A DNA stretch of 64,000 nucleotides from positions 17,453,001 to 17,517,000 of the forward strand of contig OX344763.1 in NCBI GenBank assembly GCA_947034895.1, written 5' to 3'. Shown one piece after another: positions 48,948 through 61,301 of this stretch. Source of the stretch: Rhytidiadelphus loreus (Eukaryota; Streptophyta; Bryopsida; Hypnales; Hylocomiaceae). Made by a program: the position numbers and the translations under genes. A model generated the notes under the pieces. The model made no database searches, was not told the origin of the DNA, and saw only the letters and a program-made list of their open reading frames with translations. How positions within the stretch are numbered: position 1 is the first letter of the stretch; every line of letters begins with the position of its first letter.

Positions 48948-50050
48948 ACAACTAGAATAGCCTATGACTTTGAAATGAGCCTCAATATTCTTTGCTTTGT
49001 ATGCACAGATTTCCCACTACATTTGAGTGCAAATTGTATTCTTTTATTTTTCAGAGATGAAATCATGTCTTCTATAGATTTTTGATAATTTCACATTTTT
49101 TTGCAAAAGTCTGAAATTAATTTGAATTTTGGAAGAAAAAATGAAAGAGAACTCATATCAAATACAAAATACATATAGAAAATCTGAAAATTTTAGCATT
49201 CTTGGGTATGATTTGTTGAGGCCTCTATGATTTTTGTCATATAGCTTACTTTTGAAGGGGTTTATTTTTGTCATTCAAATTCTAAATCCAAATATATTTG
49301 TGTCTATTTAAAGTACTTCTTGATGCACTAACAATTAGAGGCAACTTATGATTGTGTGAACCCTCACACATGATTGAAAGTGCCATGGAGGAAAGTGCAT
49401 CCAATAGTTTCATGCAAGAGTTTGACTTGCTTTAAACCCTATTCATCTTCCTTGTGCACCATAGAGACCAGAGGATTGAACTTGTGAACATGGGAGTGTA
49501 GATAGTAGACTAAGTGTGAAGTGCTTTGTATCTCTTGCATCAAGTCCATAAGCACCTATTCATAAGCTGAAAGTTCTCTTCTACAATGTTGTTGAAGATG
49601 ACAATGATCCTTGGAGCTCGTGTGTATTGACAAGGGTTTTGGAATGATGAAGTCACAAGTGTTGCATTATGCCTTTGTTTGTTTTCCAATCCTATTTTTT
49701 TGGTGGTGGCCAATTGCCTTCATGTTGCCCAGGATGTTTAATCAATGCTATAGATTCTTGGAATTGTGACGAGGGAACTTGATCTAGAACAAGGTTTTTA
49801 GTGTATAGTATAGTAGAGTCCAACTTTGATCCACATTCAACTCAAAGGAAGAATTTGACATGCTTGGTATGCGTAACAAGTACGTCTGAATTTTCTTTAT
49901 TTTTGATACCATGTTTATTTTAGAGGCCATTTTTAGGTTGTTTGTCTATTTGAGAACCTTTTTGTTGAATGGGTGGGTGAGATTTCTGATAGATCTTGAG
50001 AAAATTGTGTTTTTGTACTTGGTTGTGCAGGTTGTAGAGCGTGTTTATGA
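48948..50050 (+). repeat. Tandem module B3, runs into the HNL2 upstream region
   Basis: Counterpart of A3, aligned almost without gaps (offset about 41.4 kb). It again ends at 'ggttgtgcaggttgtagagc', where HNL-specific sequence begins. Confidence 0.6.
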
Positions 50051-50887
50051 GCCACCACTTTCCTTTGAATGATGTTTGATGTTGACTAAACATTGCCTCA
50101 AAGACAAAGTTAGTGTTGACTTGGCTTGCAAGTGAAGGTATTATCATTGTTTGATATGATTGTTTTGAATGCTTTTTGGGCATTGATTGTGGAGTCTTCT
50201 GTAAGAAACATGTCAAGAGGAATATGTAGTATTTTTTTTGCTATAGTTTACTTTTCAAATTGTGAGCCAATGCTAGTTGATCTATTGAATTATTTTGTGG
50301 TATGTTGTGGGAAGTTTAGTTCATATTGTGACACTGAGTAGAATTGTTAAGTTAGATGTTGAGAAGCTAGATTTTAACATGTAAATCCCATGCCTAGCAT
50401 GTTGTATCTGCATTGAATGCTAGGTATTGAAGCCCCCTTTGAAATGTATTTGGGTTTGGTAAGGTAGTGAATATATGAACCATTCTGAGCTTGTGGGAGA
50501 TTGAGTCTAGGAGCTTTCTCTTTTGTGTACTAAAGTCTTCTTTTGTCATGTGATATAAATTGTTTGTTGTATAGAATTTCTTTTCTTGAAAGGAATATAA
50601 GTTTATTGAGTTTCACCTTTGAGGTTTCAATTTGAAAGTGTGGATTAACTTGTGAAGCATTGGCACCCAAATGCAAAGCACAAATAGACTAGGCTATGTC
50701 TTTTCATGGCATCTTTGTGATGGTTGGAAGGAAATTTTGATAATTTATTTTTAGCATTGGAATTCATTGAAACAATTGAGCCTTTTTAGGCTTGTCGAAA
50801 TGAAGGCAATTGCTCTTAGTATATGAAGTTGTGGATTTCACTCAAGCAATGGCACTTTGTGCTTTTTTTTAAATCATTGTTTTGTAG

Positions 50888-53800
50888 GATATTCAAAGCA
50901 CTCATGTGGAAGGAAGATTGGTATGTGCAATTATCATTGTAAGATATACAATGGATGGAATAGTTAGTAAACTTCCTTATGGAGAAAAGGTAAGCTTTTT
51001 TTTGCTTCTAATCACAAGTCTTGCACATGTCAACATATTTGATAAACATTGACACCTTATTTGATTTTGCCACATTGTAGTTTATGCTATGAAAGTCCTT
51101 GTTTTTCTAGAGTTTGATCCATCATATGTGTTTTGGGATGCAGTTGTGTGATTCTATCTTTCTCTTCTATCGACCTAAAGTACCAGTTCAATTGGAGGTG
51201 GTGTTTGTTCACGGATTGGAGCATTGTACTTGTGGAGATGCATATTGGAAGACTTGGTTGGCTCGAGATGATAAACCAAACAACATTTGGCCCATGACAT
51301 GGCTCCCGAATGAATTCCCCTCTGCAAAAGTCTTTGCATTGAAATATGATGCTAGTATAAAGCAAACTGCCACAAATGGGAGGATGGACTTGTTTCTTGT
51401 AGGAGAGATGCTTCTACAAGAAATGGTAATGTTTGGTGAAATTGGACAAAATGGAGTCCCAGTGGTGTTTGTTTGTCATGGGTTTGGTGGCTTGGTGGCT
51501 AAGCAAATTGTTACAAGTGCCAAGAATTGTTCTTCACAAGACCTGGAGGCTCAAAAGTTGTTGAAGAATATTGGAGCAATTTTGTTTTATTCAACCCCCC
51601 ATCGTGGATCACATCTTGCTAAGTTTTCGTCTTTCTTTTACAGACTTTGGGGTGGTAGGGAGGGTCCCTTATTGGAGAATTTGGAAGTGTTAAGCACAAA
51701 TATAAGTCGCCTTAGCCAAGACTTTGTACAAGTTGCTATGGAGAACTCTTGGTATTTTGCGTCAGCAGCTGAGATGCATGTAACAAAACAAGTAAGTCAC
51801 TACTAGATTGTATTGGCTTTGGTTTCTTTGAGGTTAAGTATAGTTGTAATTGTGTCAATGGTTGTAATTTGTTATCCATGCTTCATCTACTAATATGAGT
51901 AATTTGTGTCATATTGGACAGTTTGGTGAAGTGGTGGTGGATGAAGCATCTTCAAGATTTGAACTTGGTAGTTACCTTGCCCTAAACGCTGATCACTTTG
52001 ATGTTGTGAGACCCAAAACCAAGAATAGTTCCAGCTATTTATGGTTGACTAAATGCATGAAGAAGGTCTTGGATGAATATGCAAATTTATTTGTTGTTGA
52101 AGTAGACAACCTTGTCCCTGATAGTTTTGTGAGATTGGAGAAACAAGAGGAGACCATCAAAAGAAAACTACAAGAAGTATCTATTGTAGGATTGGTTGGC
52201 ATGGGAGGTATTGGAAAGACAACTTTGGCCAAAGCAGTGTACCAATCAGTATGCAAAGATTTTGACAATACTTGCTATCTAGATGATATAAAATCAAAAG
52301 CAAACTTGGATGACTTGTTGATTATATTGCTACAAAGTTTTGGAATCAAGGATAGAAAAACAAGGTGTATTGTAGAACGAAGTGGCTTGCAAGATTGCAA
52401 GAAGAGTTTGGTGGAAGATTTGAAGATGTATGTGAAACAACATAAAGTATTGGTGGTCATGGATGATGTAGGGACTGAAGAGAACTTTGGTAGATTGTTG
52501 ACAGATATGGATTTCTTGAGTGGAAACAAGGAGTCCAAAGTAATTGTCACATGTAGGAATTGGCAAGTGTTAAAGGATTATGTCCAAAATAGCGGCACAC
52601 ATGAAGTGGATTTTATGAGGTGTGGTGAAGATACTAAATTGTTTGCTTATCATACATTTAAGGGAGCTACAACTTTGGAGCAAAGGCGTGAAAAACTACT
52701 TCATTTTTTGTCCAAGGATTCCTCATAAGACTTAATTGATCAATTTGAAAGCAAGTGTGTTGATGTTGTGAAGGCTTGTGGTGGATTGCCATTAAGCCTT
52801 GAAGTAATGGGTTGTTGCTTGGGAGGTTATTTAAGAGATAGCAATATATCAAGCAAAGATTGCTTAGATTGTTGGAGCGGGGCGTTGGAGAAATTGAAGA
52901 ATGCTGAGCCTTTGAAAGGGGGATTTGACAATGATAGGCTTTGGAAGGTGTTGCAAATAAGTTATGATTGCTTATGCAAAAACGAAAAGAACATGTTTTT
53001 GGATATTGCATGTTTCTTTTGTGATTCAGTGCAATATAATCAACAAACTCTATTACGGATATGGGGAGGCAAACCTCCAAAGTTGATCGAGTTCAAGAAT
53101 TTGAAAGAGAGATGTTTGGTCAAGATCAACGAGGAAGATGAAAGTGTGACCATGCATGACCAATTGCGTGATATGGGTCGTAGCATTGTAAGGCAACAAT
53201 GTGAAGGAGTCTTGAGTAAAATGACTAGATTATGGGCCTTTGAGGATGTAAGCAAGCTTTTGCAAAGCAATGAGGTAATTCTATATCATTTGATTTGTTG
53301 ATTGAAGTTATTCAATGTTTTTTAACTTCCAACATCACTAATAGGATTTTATTCTAGACTAGATATGTAACTTCTTCTCTTTACTATTTGCAGATAACAT
53401 TTGAAGAGATACAAGGTTTGTCACTAGATGAATGGAGTACAACATCATCAACCAATATGGAAAGTAAATTGAGTTGGACTACAAAAGAACATAAGATTGG
53501 CAAGCAAAAGGAATTTTGTTTGGATTGTCCTGTGATGAGGTTGTTGAACCTTCACAAAGTGGAGGAGGATGTAATTGAAGCTATTAGTATCAAGGATTCA
53601 TCATGTATTCAGTGGCTTTGTTTGAAGGGAATCCACATCTCCAAATTACCAAAGTTTGTGCAAGATTGTAAAAATCTATGTGTTTTAGACATGAGAGATT
53701 GTAGATATTTCAAGAAAATTGATGAGTCCATTGCAAACTTGGTCAACTTATTGGAGCTCAATCTTTCTAAGAGCTTAAACCTTATGAGTCTACCAAATTC

Positions 53801-56800
53801 CCTTGGTGAAATGGTTAAATTAACTAGACTCGATCTCTCTAGTTGCCAGAAACTTACAAGTCTACCAAATTCCATTGGCAATATGGTCAATTTAAGTAGC
53901 CTTGATCTCTCTTGGTGCGAGGGGCTCACAAGTCTACCAGATTCCATTGGCAATATGGTCAAATTGACTAGCCTTGACCTCCATAGTTGCAAGGGGCTCA
54001 CAAGTCTACTAGATTCCATTGGCAATATGGTCAAATTAACTAGCCTTGACCTCCATGGTTGCAAGAGGTTCACAAGTCTACCAGATTCCTTTGGCAATAT
54101 GGTCAAATTAACTAGCCTTGACCTCCATGGTTGCAAGAGGCTCACAAGTCTACCAAATTCCTTTGGCAATATGGTCAAATTAACTAGCCTTAACCTCCAT
54201 GGTTGCAAGGGGCTCACAAATCTACCAGATTCCTTTGACAATATGGTCAAATTAACTAGCCTTAATCTCTCTCAATGCAAGGGGCTTACAAGTCTATCAG
54301 ATTCCTTTGGCAATATGGTCAAATTAACTAGCCTTGATCTCTCTTGGTGCGAGGGGTTCACAAGTCTACCAGATTCCATTGGCAATATGGTCAAATTAAC
54401 TAGCCTTGATCTCTCTCGATGCCAGGGGCTTACAAGTCTACCAGATTCCTTTGGCAATATGGTCAAATTGACTAGCCTTAATCTCTCTTGGTGCAAGGGG
54501 CTCACAAGTCTACCAGATTCCATTGGCAATATGGTCAAATTAACTAGCCTTGATCTCTCTCGATGCCAGGGGCTTACATGTCTACCAGATTCCATTGGCA
54601 ATATGGTCAATTTAACTAGCCTTGATCTCTCTTGCTGCGAGGGGCTCACAAATCTACCAGATTCCTTTGGCAATATGGTCAAATTAACTAGCCTTAATCT
54701 CTCTCAATGCAAGGGGCTTACAAGTCTATCAGATTCCTTTGGCAATATGGTCAAATTAACTAGCCTTGATCTCTCTTGGTGCGAGGGGTTCACAAGTCTA
54801 CCAGATTCCATTGGCAATATGGTCAAATTAACTAGCCTTGATCTCTCTCGATGCCAGGGGCTTACAAGTCTACCAGATTCCTTTGGCAATATGGTCAATT
54901 TAAGTATACTTCATCTCTCTTGGTGCGAGGGGCTCACAAATCTACCGAATTCCATTGGCAATATGGTTAATTTAACTAGCCTTGATCTCTCTCGATGCCA
55001 GGGGCTTACAAGTCTACCAGATTCCTTTGGCAATATGGTCAAATTGACTAGCCTTAATCTCTCTTGCTGCGAGGGGCTCACAAGTCTACCAGATTCCTTT
55101 GGCAATATGGTCAATTTAACTAGCCTTGATCTCTCTTGCTGCAAAGGGCTCACAAGTCTACCAGATTCCTTTGACAATATGGTCAATTTAATTATCCTTC
55201 ATCTCTCTTGGTGCAAGGGGCTCACAAGTCTACCAGATTCCTTTGGCAATATGGTCAATTTAAGTAGCCTTGATCTCTCTTGGTGCGAGGGGCTCACAAG
55301 TCTACCAGATTCCTTTGGCAATATGGTCAATTTAAATATCCTTCATCTCTCTTGGTGCGAGGGGCTCACAAATCTACCGAATTCCATTGGCAATATGGTT
55401 AATTTAAATATCCTTCATCTCTCTCGATGCTAGGGGCTTACAAGTCTACCAGATTCCTTTGGCAATATGGTCAATTTAAATATCCTTCATCTCTCTTGGT
55501 GCGAGGGGCTTACAAGTCTACCAGATTCCTTTGGCAATATGGTCAATTTAACTAGCCTTGATCTCTCTTGCTGCAAAGGGCTCACAAGTCTACCAGATTC
55601 CTTTGGCAATATGGTCAATTTAAGTAGCCTTGATTTCTCTTGCTGCGAGGGGCTCACAAGTCTACCAGATTCCTTTGGCAATATGGTCAATTTAATTATC
55701 CTTCATCTCTCTTGGTGCAAGGGGCTCACAAGTCTACCAGATTCCTTTGGCAATATGGTCAATTTAAGTAGCCTTCATCTCTCTTGGTGCAAGGGGCTCA
55801 CAAGTCTACCAGATTCCTTTGGCAATATGGTCAATTTAAGTAGCCTTGATCTCTCTTGGTGCGAGGGGCTCACAAGTCTATCAGATTCCTTTGGCAATAT
55901 GGTCAATTTAACTATCCTTCATCTCTCTTGGTGCAAGGGGCTCACAAATCTACCAGATTCCTTTGGCAATATGATCAATTTAACTAGCCTTGATCTCTCT
56001 CGATGCCAGGGGCTTACAAGTCTACCAGATTCCTTTGGCAATATGGTCAATTTAACTAGCCTTAATCTCTCTTGCTGCGAGGGGCTCACAAGTCTACCAG
56101 ATTCCTTTGGCAATATGGTCAATTTAAGTAGCCTTGATCTCTCTTGGTGCGAGGGGCTCACAAGTCTACCAGATTCCTTTGGCAATATGGTCAATTTAAG
56201 TAGCCTTGATCTCTCTTGGTGCGAGGGGCTCACAAGTCTACCAGATTCCTTTGGCAATATGGTCAATTTAAATATCCTTCATCTCTCTTGGTGCGAGGGG
56301 CTCACAAATCTACCGAATTCCATTGGCAATATGGTTAATTTAACTAGCCTTGATCTCTCTCGATGCCAGGGGCTTACAAGTCTACCAGATTCCTCTGGCA
56401 ATATGGTCAAATTGACTAGCCTTGATCTCTCTTGCTGCGAGGGGCTCACAAGTCTACTAGATTCCTTTGGCAATATGGTCAATTTAAGTAGCCTTGATCT
56501 CTCTTGGTGCAAGGGGCTCACAAGTCTACCAGATTCCTTTGGCAATATGGTCAATTTAATTATCCTTCATCTCTCTTGGTGCAAGGGGCTCACAAGTCTA
56601 CCAGATTCCATTGGCAATATGGTCAAATTAACTAGCCTTGATCTCTCTTGGTGCGAGGGGCTCACAAGTCTACCAGATTCCTTTGGCAATATGGTCAATT
56701 TAAATATCCTTCATCTCTCTTGGTGCGAGGGGCTCACAAATCTACCGAATTCCATTGGCAATATGGTTAATTTAAATATCCTTCATCTCTCTCGATGCCA

Positions 56801-59800
56801 GGGGCTTACAAGTCTACCAGATTCCTTTGGCAATATGGTCAATTTAACTATCCTTCATCTCTCTTGGTGCGAGGGGCTTACAAGTCTACCAGATTCCTCT
56901 GGCAATATGGTCAAATTGACTAGCCTTGATCTCTCTTGCTGCGAGGGGCTCACAAGTCTACTAGATTCCTTTGGCAATATGGTCAATTTAAGTAGCCTTG
57001 ATCTCTCTTGGTGCAAGGGGCTCACAAGTCTACCAGATTCCTTTGGCAATATGGTCAATTTAATTATCCTTCATCTCTCTTGGTGCAAGGGGCTCACAAA
57101 TCTACCAGATTCCTTTGGCAATATGACCAAATTAACTAGCCTTGATCTCTTTTGGTGCGAGGGGCTCACAAGTCTACCAGATTCCTTTGGCAATATGACC
57201 AAATTAACTAGCCTTGATCTCTTTTGGTGCGAGGGGCTCACAAGTCTACCAGATTCCTTTGGCAATATGGTCAATTTAAATATCCTTGATCTCTCTTGGT
57301 GCGAGGGGCTCACAAATCTACCGAATTCCATTGGCAATATGGTCAATTTAAATATCCTTCATCTCTCTTGGTGCAAGGGGCTCACAAGTCTACCAGATTC
57401 CTTTGGCAATATGGTCAAATTAACTAGCCTTGATCTCTCTTGGTGCAAGGGGCTCACAAGTCTACCAGATTCCCTTGGCAATATGGTCAATTTAAATATC
57501 CTTCATCTCTCTTGGTGCAAGGGGCTCACAAGTCTACCAGATTCCTTTGGCAATATGGTTAATTTAAGTAGCCTTGATTTCTCTTGATGCCAGGGGCTCA
57601 CAAGTCTACCAGATTCCTTTGGCAATATGGTCAATTTAAGTAGCCTTGATCTCTCTTGGTGCGAGGGGCTCACAAGTCTACCAGATTCCTTTGGCAATAT
57701 GGTCAATTTAACTATCCTTCATCTCTCTTGGTGCAAGGGGCTCACAAATCTACCAGATTCCTTTGGCAATATGATCAATTTAACTAGCCTTGATCTCTCT
57801 CGATGCCAGGGGCTTACAAGTCTACCAGATTCCTTTGGCAATATGGTCAATTTAACTAGCCTTAATCTCTCTTGCTGCGAGGGGCTCACAAGTCTACCAG
57901 ATTCCTTTGGCAATATGGTCAATTTAAGTAGCCTTGATCTCTCTTGGTGCGAGGGGCTCACAAGTCTACCAGATTCCATTGGCAATATGGTCAATTTAAG
58001 TAGCCTTGATCTCTCTTGGTGCGAGGGGCTCACAAGTCTACCAGATTCCTTTGGCAATATGGTCAATTTAAATATCCTTCATCTCTCTTGGGCGAGGGGC
58101 TCACAAATCTACCGAATTCCATTCGCAATATGGTTAATTTAACTAGCCTTGATCTCTCTCGATGCCAGGGGCTTACAAGTCTACCAGATTCCTTTGGCAA
58201 TATGGTCAAATTGACTAGCCTTAATCTCTCTTGCTGCGAGGGGCTCACAAGTCTACTAGATTCCTTTGGCAATATGGTCAATTTAAGTAGCCTTGATCTC
58301 TCTTGGTGCAAGGGGCTCACAAGTCTACCAGATTCCTTTGGCAATATGGTCAATTTAATTATCCTTCATCTCTCTTGGTGCAAGGGGCTCACAAGTCTAC
58401 CAGATTCCATTGGCAATATGGTCAAATTAACTAGCCTTGATCTCTCTTGGTGCGAGGGGCTCACAAGTCTACCAGATTCCTTTGGCAATATGGTCAATTT
58501 AAATATCCTTCATCTCTCTTGGTGCGAGGGGCTCACAAATCTACCGAATTCCATTGGCAATATGGTTAATTTAAATATCCTTCATCTCTCTCGATGCCAG
58601 GGGCTTACAAGTCTACCAGATTCCTTTGGCAATATGGTCAATTTAACTATCCTTCATCTCTCTTGGTGCGAGGGGCTTACAAGTCTACCAGATTCCTTTG
58701 GCAATATGGTCAATTTAACTAGCCTTGATCTCTCTTGCTGCGAGGGGCTCACAAGTCTACCAGATTCCTTTGGCAATATGGTCAATTTAAGTAGCCTTGA
58801 TCTCTCTTGGTGCAAGGGGCTCACAAGTCTACCAGATTCCTTTGGCAATATGGTCAATTTAAGTAGCCTTGATCTCTCTTGGTGCAAGGGGCTCACAAGT
58901 CTACCAGATTCCTTTGGCAATATGGTCAATTTAAGTAGCCTTGATCTCTCTTGGTGCAAGGGGCTCACAAGTCTACCAGATTCCTTTGGCAATATGGTCA
59001 ATTTAAGTAGCCTTGATCTCTCTTGCTGCGAGGGGCTCACAAGTCTACCAGATTCCCTTGGCAATATGGTCAATTTAAATATCCTTCATCTCTCTTGGTG
59101 CAAGGGGCTCACAAGTCTACCAGATTCCTTTGGCAATATGGTTAATTTAAGTAGCCTTGATTTCTCTTGATGCCAGGGGCTCACAAGTCTACCAGATTCC
59201 TTTGGCAATATGGTCAAATTAACTAGCCTTGATCTCTCTTGGTGCAAGGGGCTCACAAGTCTACCAGATTCCTTTGGCAATATGGTCAATTTAAATATCC
59301 TTCATCTCTCTTGGTGCGAGGGGCTCACAAATCTACCGAATTCCATTGGCAATATGGTTAATTTAAATATCCTTCATCTCTCTCGATGCCAGGGGCTTAC
59401 AAGTCTACCAGATTCCTTTGGCAATATGGTCAATTTAACTATCCTTCATCTCTCTTGGTGCGAGGGGCTTACAAGTCTACCAGATTCCTTTGGCAATATG
59501 GTCAATTTAACTATCCTTCATCTCTCTTGGTGCAAGGGGCTCACAAATCTACCAGATTCCTTTGGCAATATGATCAATTTAACTAGCCTTGATCTCTCTC
59601 GATGCCAGGGGCTTACAAGTCTACCAGATTCCTTTGGCAATATGGTCAATTTAACTATCCTTCATCTCTCTTGGTGCGAGGGGCTTACAAGTCTACCAGA
59701 TTCCTTTGGCAATATGGTCAATTTAACTAGCCTTCATCTCTCTTGGTGCAAGGGGCTCACAAGTCTACCAGATTCCTTTGGCAATATGGTCGATTTAAGT

Positions 59801-61301
59801 AGCCTTGATTTCTCTTGCTGCGAGGGGCTCACAAGTCTACCAGATTCCTTTGGCAATATGGTCAATTTAAGTAGCCTTGATCTCTCTTGGTGCAAGGGGC
59901 TCACAAGTCTACCAGATTCCTTTGGCAATATGGTCAATTTAAGTAGCCTTGATCTCTCTTGGTGCAAGGGGCTCACAAGTCTACCAGATTCCTTTGGCAA
60001 TATGGTCAATTTAAGTAGCCTTGATCTCTCTTGCTGCGAGGGGCTCACAAGTCTACCAGATTCCCTTGGCAATATGGTCAATTTAAATATCCTTCATCTC
60101 TCTTGGTGCAAGGGGCTCACAAGTCTACCAGATTCCTTTGGCAATATGGTTAATTTAAGTAGCCTTGATTTCTCTTGATGCCAGGGGCTCACAAGTCTAC
60201 CAGATTCCTTTGGCAATATGGTCAAATTAACTAGCCTTGATCTCTCTTGGTGCAAGGGGCTCACAAGTCTACCAGATTCCCTTGGCAATATGGTCAATTT
60301 AAATATCCTTCATCTCTCTTGGTGCAAGGGGCTCACAAGTCTACCAGATTCCTTTGGCAATATGGTTAATTTAAGTAGCCTTGATTTCTCTTGATGCCAG
60401 GGGCTCACAAGTCTACCAGATTCCTTTGGCAATATGGTCAATTTAAATATCCTTCATCTCTCTTGGTGCGAGGGGCTTACAAGTCTACCAGATTCCTTTG
60501 GCAATATGGTCAATTTAACTAGCCTTGATCTCTCTTGCTGCAAAGGGCTCACAAGTCTACCAGATTCCTTTGGCAATATGGTCAATTTAACTAGCCTTGA
60601 TCTCTTTTGGTGCGAGGGGCTCACAAGTCTACCAGATTCCTTTGGCAATATGGTCAATTTAATTATCCTTCATCTCTCTTGGTGCAAGGGGCTCACAAAT
60701 CTACCAGATTCCTTTGGCAATATGATCAAATTAACTAGCCTTGATCACTCGATGCCATGGGCTTACAAGTCTACTAGATTCCTTTGGCAATATGGTCAAT
60801 TTAAGTAGCCTTGATTTCTCTTGGTGCGAGGGGCTCACAAGTCTACCAGATTCCTTTGGCAATATGGTTAATTTAAGTAGCCTTGATTTCTCTTGATGCC
60901 AGGGGCTCACAAGTCTACCAGATTCCTTTGGCAATATGGTCAATTTAACTAGCCTTGATCTCTGTTGCTGCGAGGGGCTCACAAGTCTACCAGATTCCTT
61001 TGGCAATATGGTCAATTTAACTAGCCTTGATCTCTCTTGCTGCGAGGGGCTCACAAGTCTACTAGATTCCTTTGGCAATATGGTCAATTTAACTATCCTT
61101 CATCTCTCTTGGTGCGAGGGGCTTACAAGTCTACCATATTCCTTTGGCAATATGGTCAATTTAACTAGCCTTGATCTCTCTTGCTGCAAAGGGCTCACAA
61201 GTCTACCAGATTCCTTTGGCAATATGGTCAATTTAACTAGCCTTGACCTCCATGGTTGCACAAGGTTCACTAGTCTACCAGATTCCATTGGCAATACATA
61301 G
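50888..61301 (+). pseudogene. HNL2: hydrolase-NB-ARC-LRR paralogue, disrupted
   Basis: Exon borders match HNL1 base for base: 50,888-50,989 (ATG at 50,951), 51,144-51,791 (648 bp), 51,922-53,274 (1,353 bp) and 53,394 onward. The hydrolase exon differs from HNL1 at about 16 residues and has the same Ser-to-Gly elbow (VCHGFGG). P-loop GMGGIGKTT, VLVVMDDV, GLPLSL, FLDIACFF and MHD are all kept. Breaks: GAA to TAA at 52,726-52,728 inside the NB-ARC; TAG at 55,431-55,433; TGA at 57,585, 59,168, 60,176, 60,392 and 60,894; a 1-bp deletion near 58,091; and a 2-bp deletion near 60,746. The natural C-terminus is missing, and the last LRR runs into a dispersed repeat at about 61,295. A truncated hydrolase plus partial NB-ARC could still be translated up to 52,725, but a full receptor could not. 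Confidence 0.9.
53853..61301 (+). repeat. HNL2 LRR array, 104 unit starts of 72 bp
   Basis: The unit landmark falls first at 53,853 and last at 61,266. The distance of 7,413 equals 103 x 72 minus 3, and the two visible deletions (-1 near 58,091, -2 near 60,746) account for the 3. The array therefore has 104 unit starts, the last one truncated. The dominant unit reads GLTSLPDSFGNMVNLSSLDLSWCE/K. Higher-order copies are visible: 55,801-56,890 recurs almost unchanged at 57,601-58,690 (offset 1,800 = 25 units), and a block ending at 59,170 recurs ending at 60,178 (offset 1,008 = 14 units). Confidence 0.92.

Noticed and set aside
53609..61294. Many antisense frames (up to 213 codons, TILPKESGRLVSPSHQERSR type) across the HNL2 array
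   Set aside because: Same cause: a repeat unit whose antisense frame lacks stops. They are by-products, not genes.
55467..61301. Long plus-strand LRR frames (706, 384, 322 codons and others) read as separate LRR genes
   Set aside because: They are pieces of one array between stops and deletions. Each starts at an internal Met of an LRR unit and has no promoter or N-terminal domain of its own.
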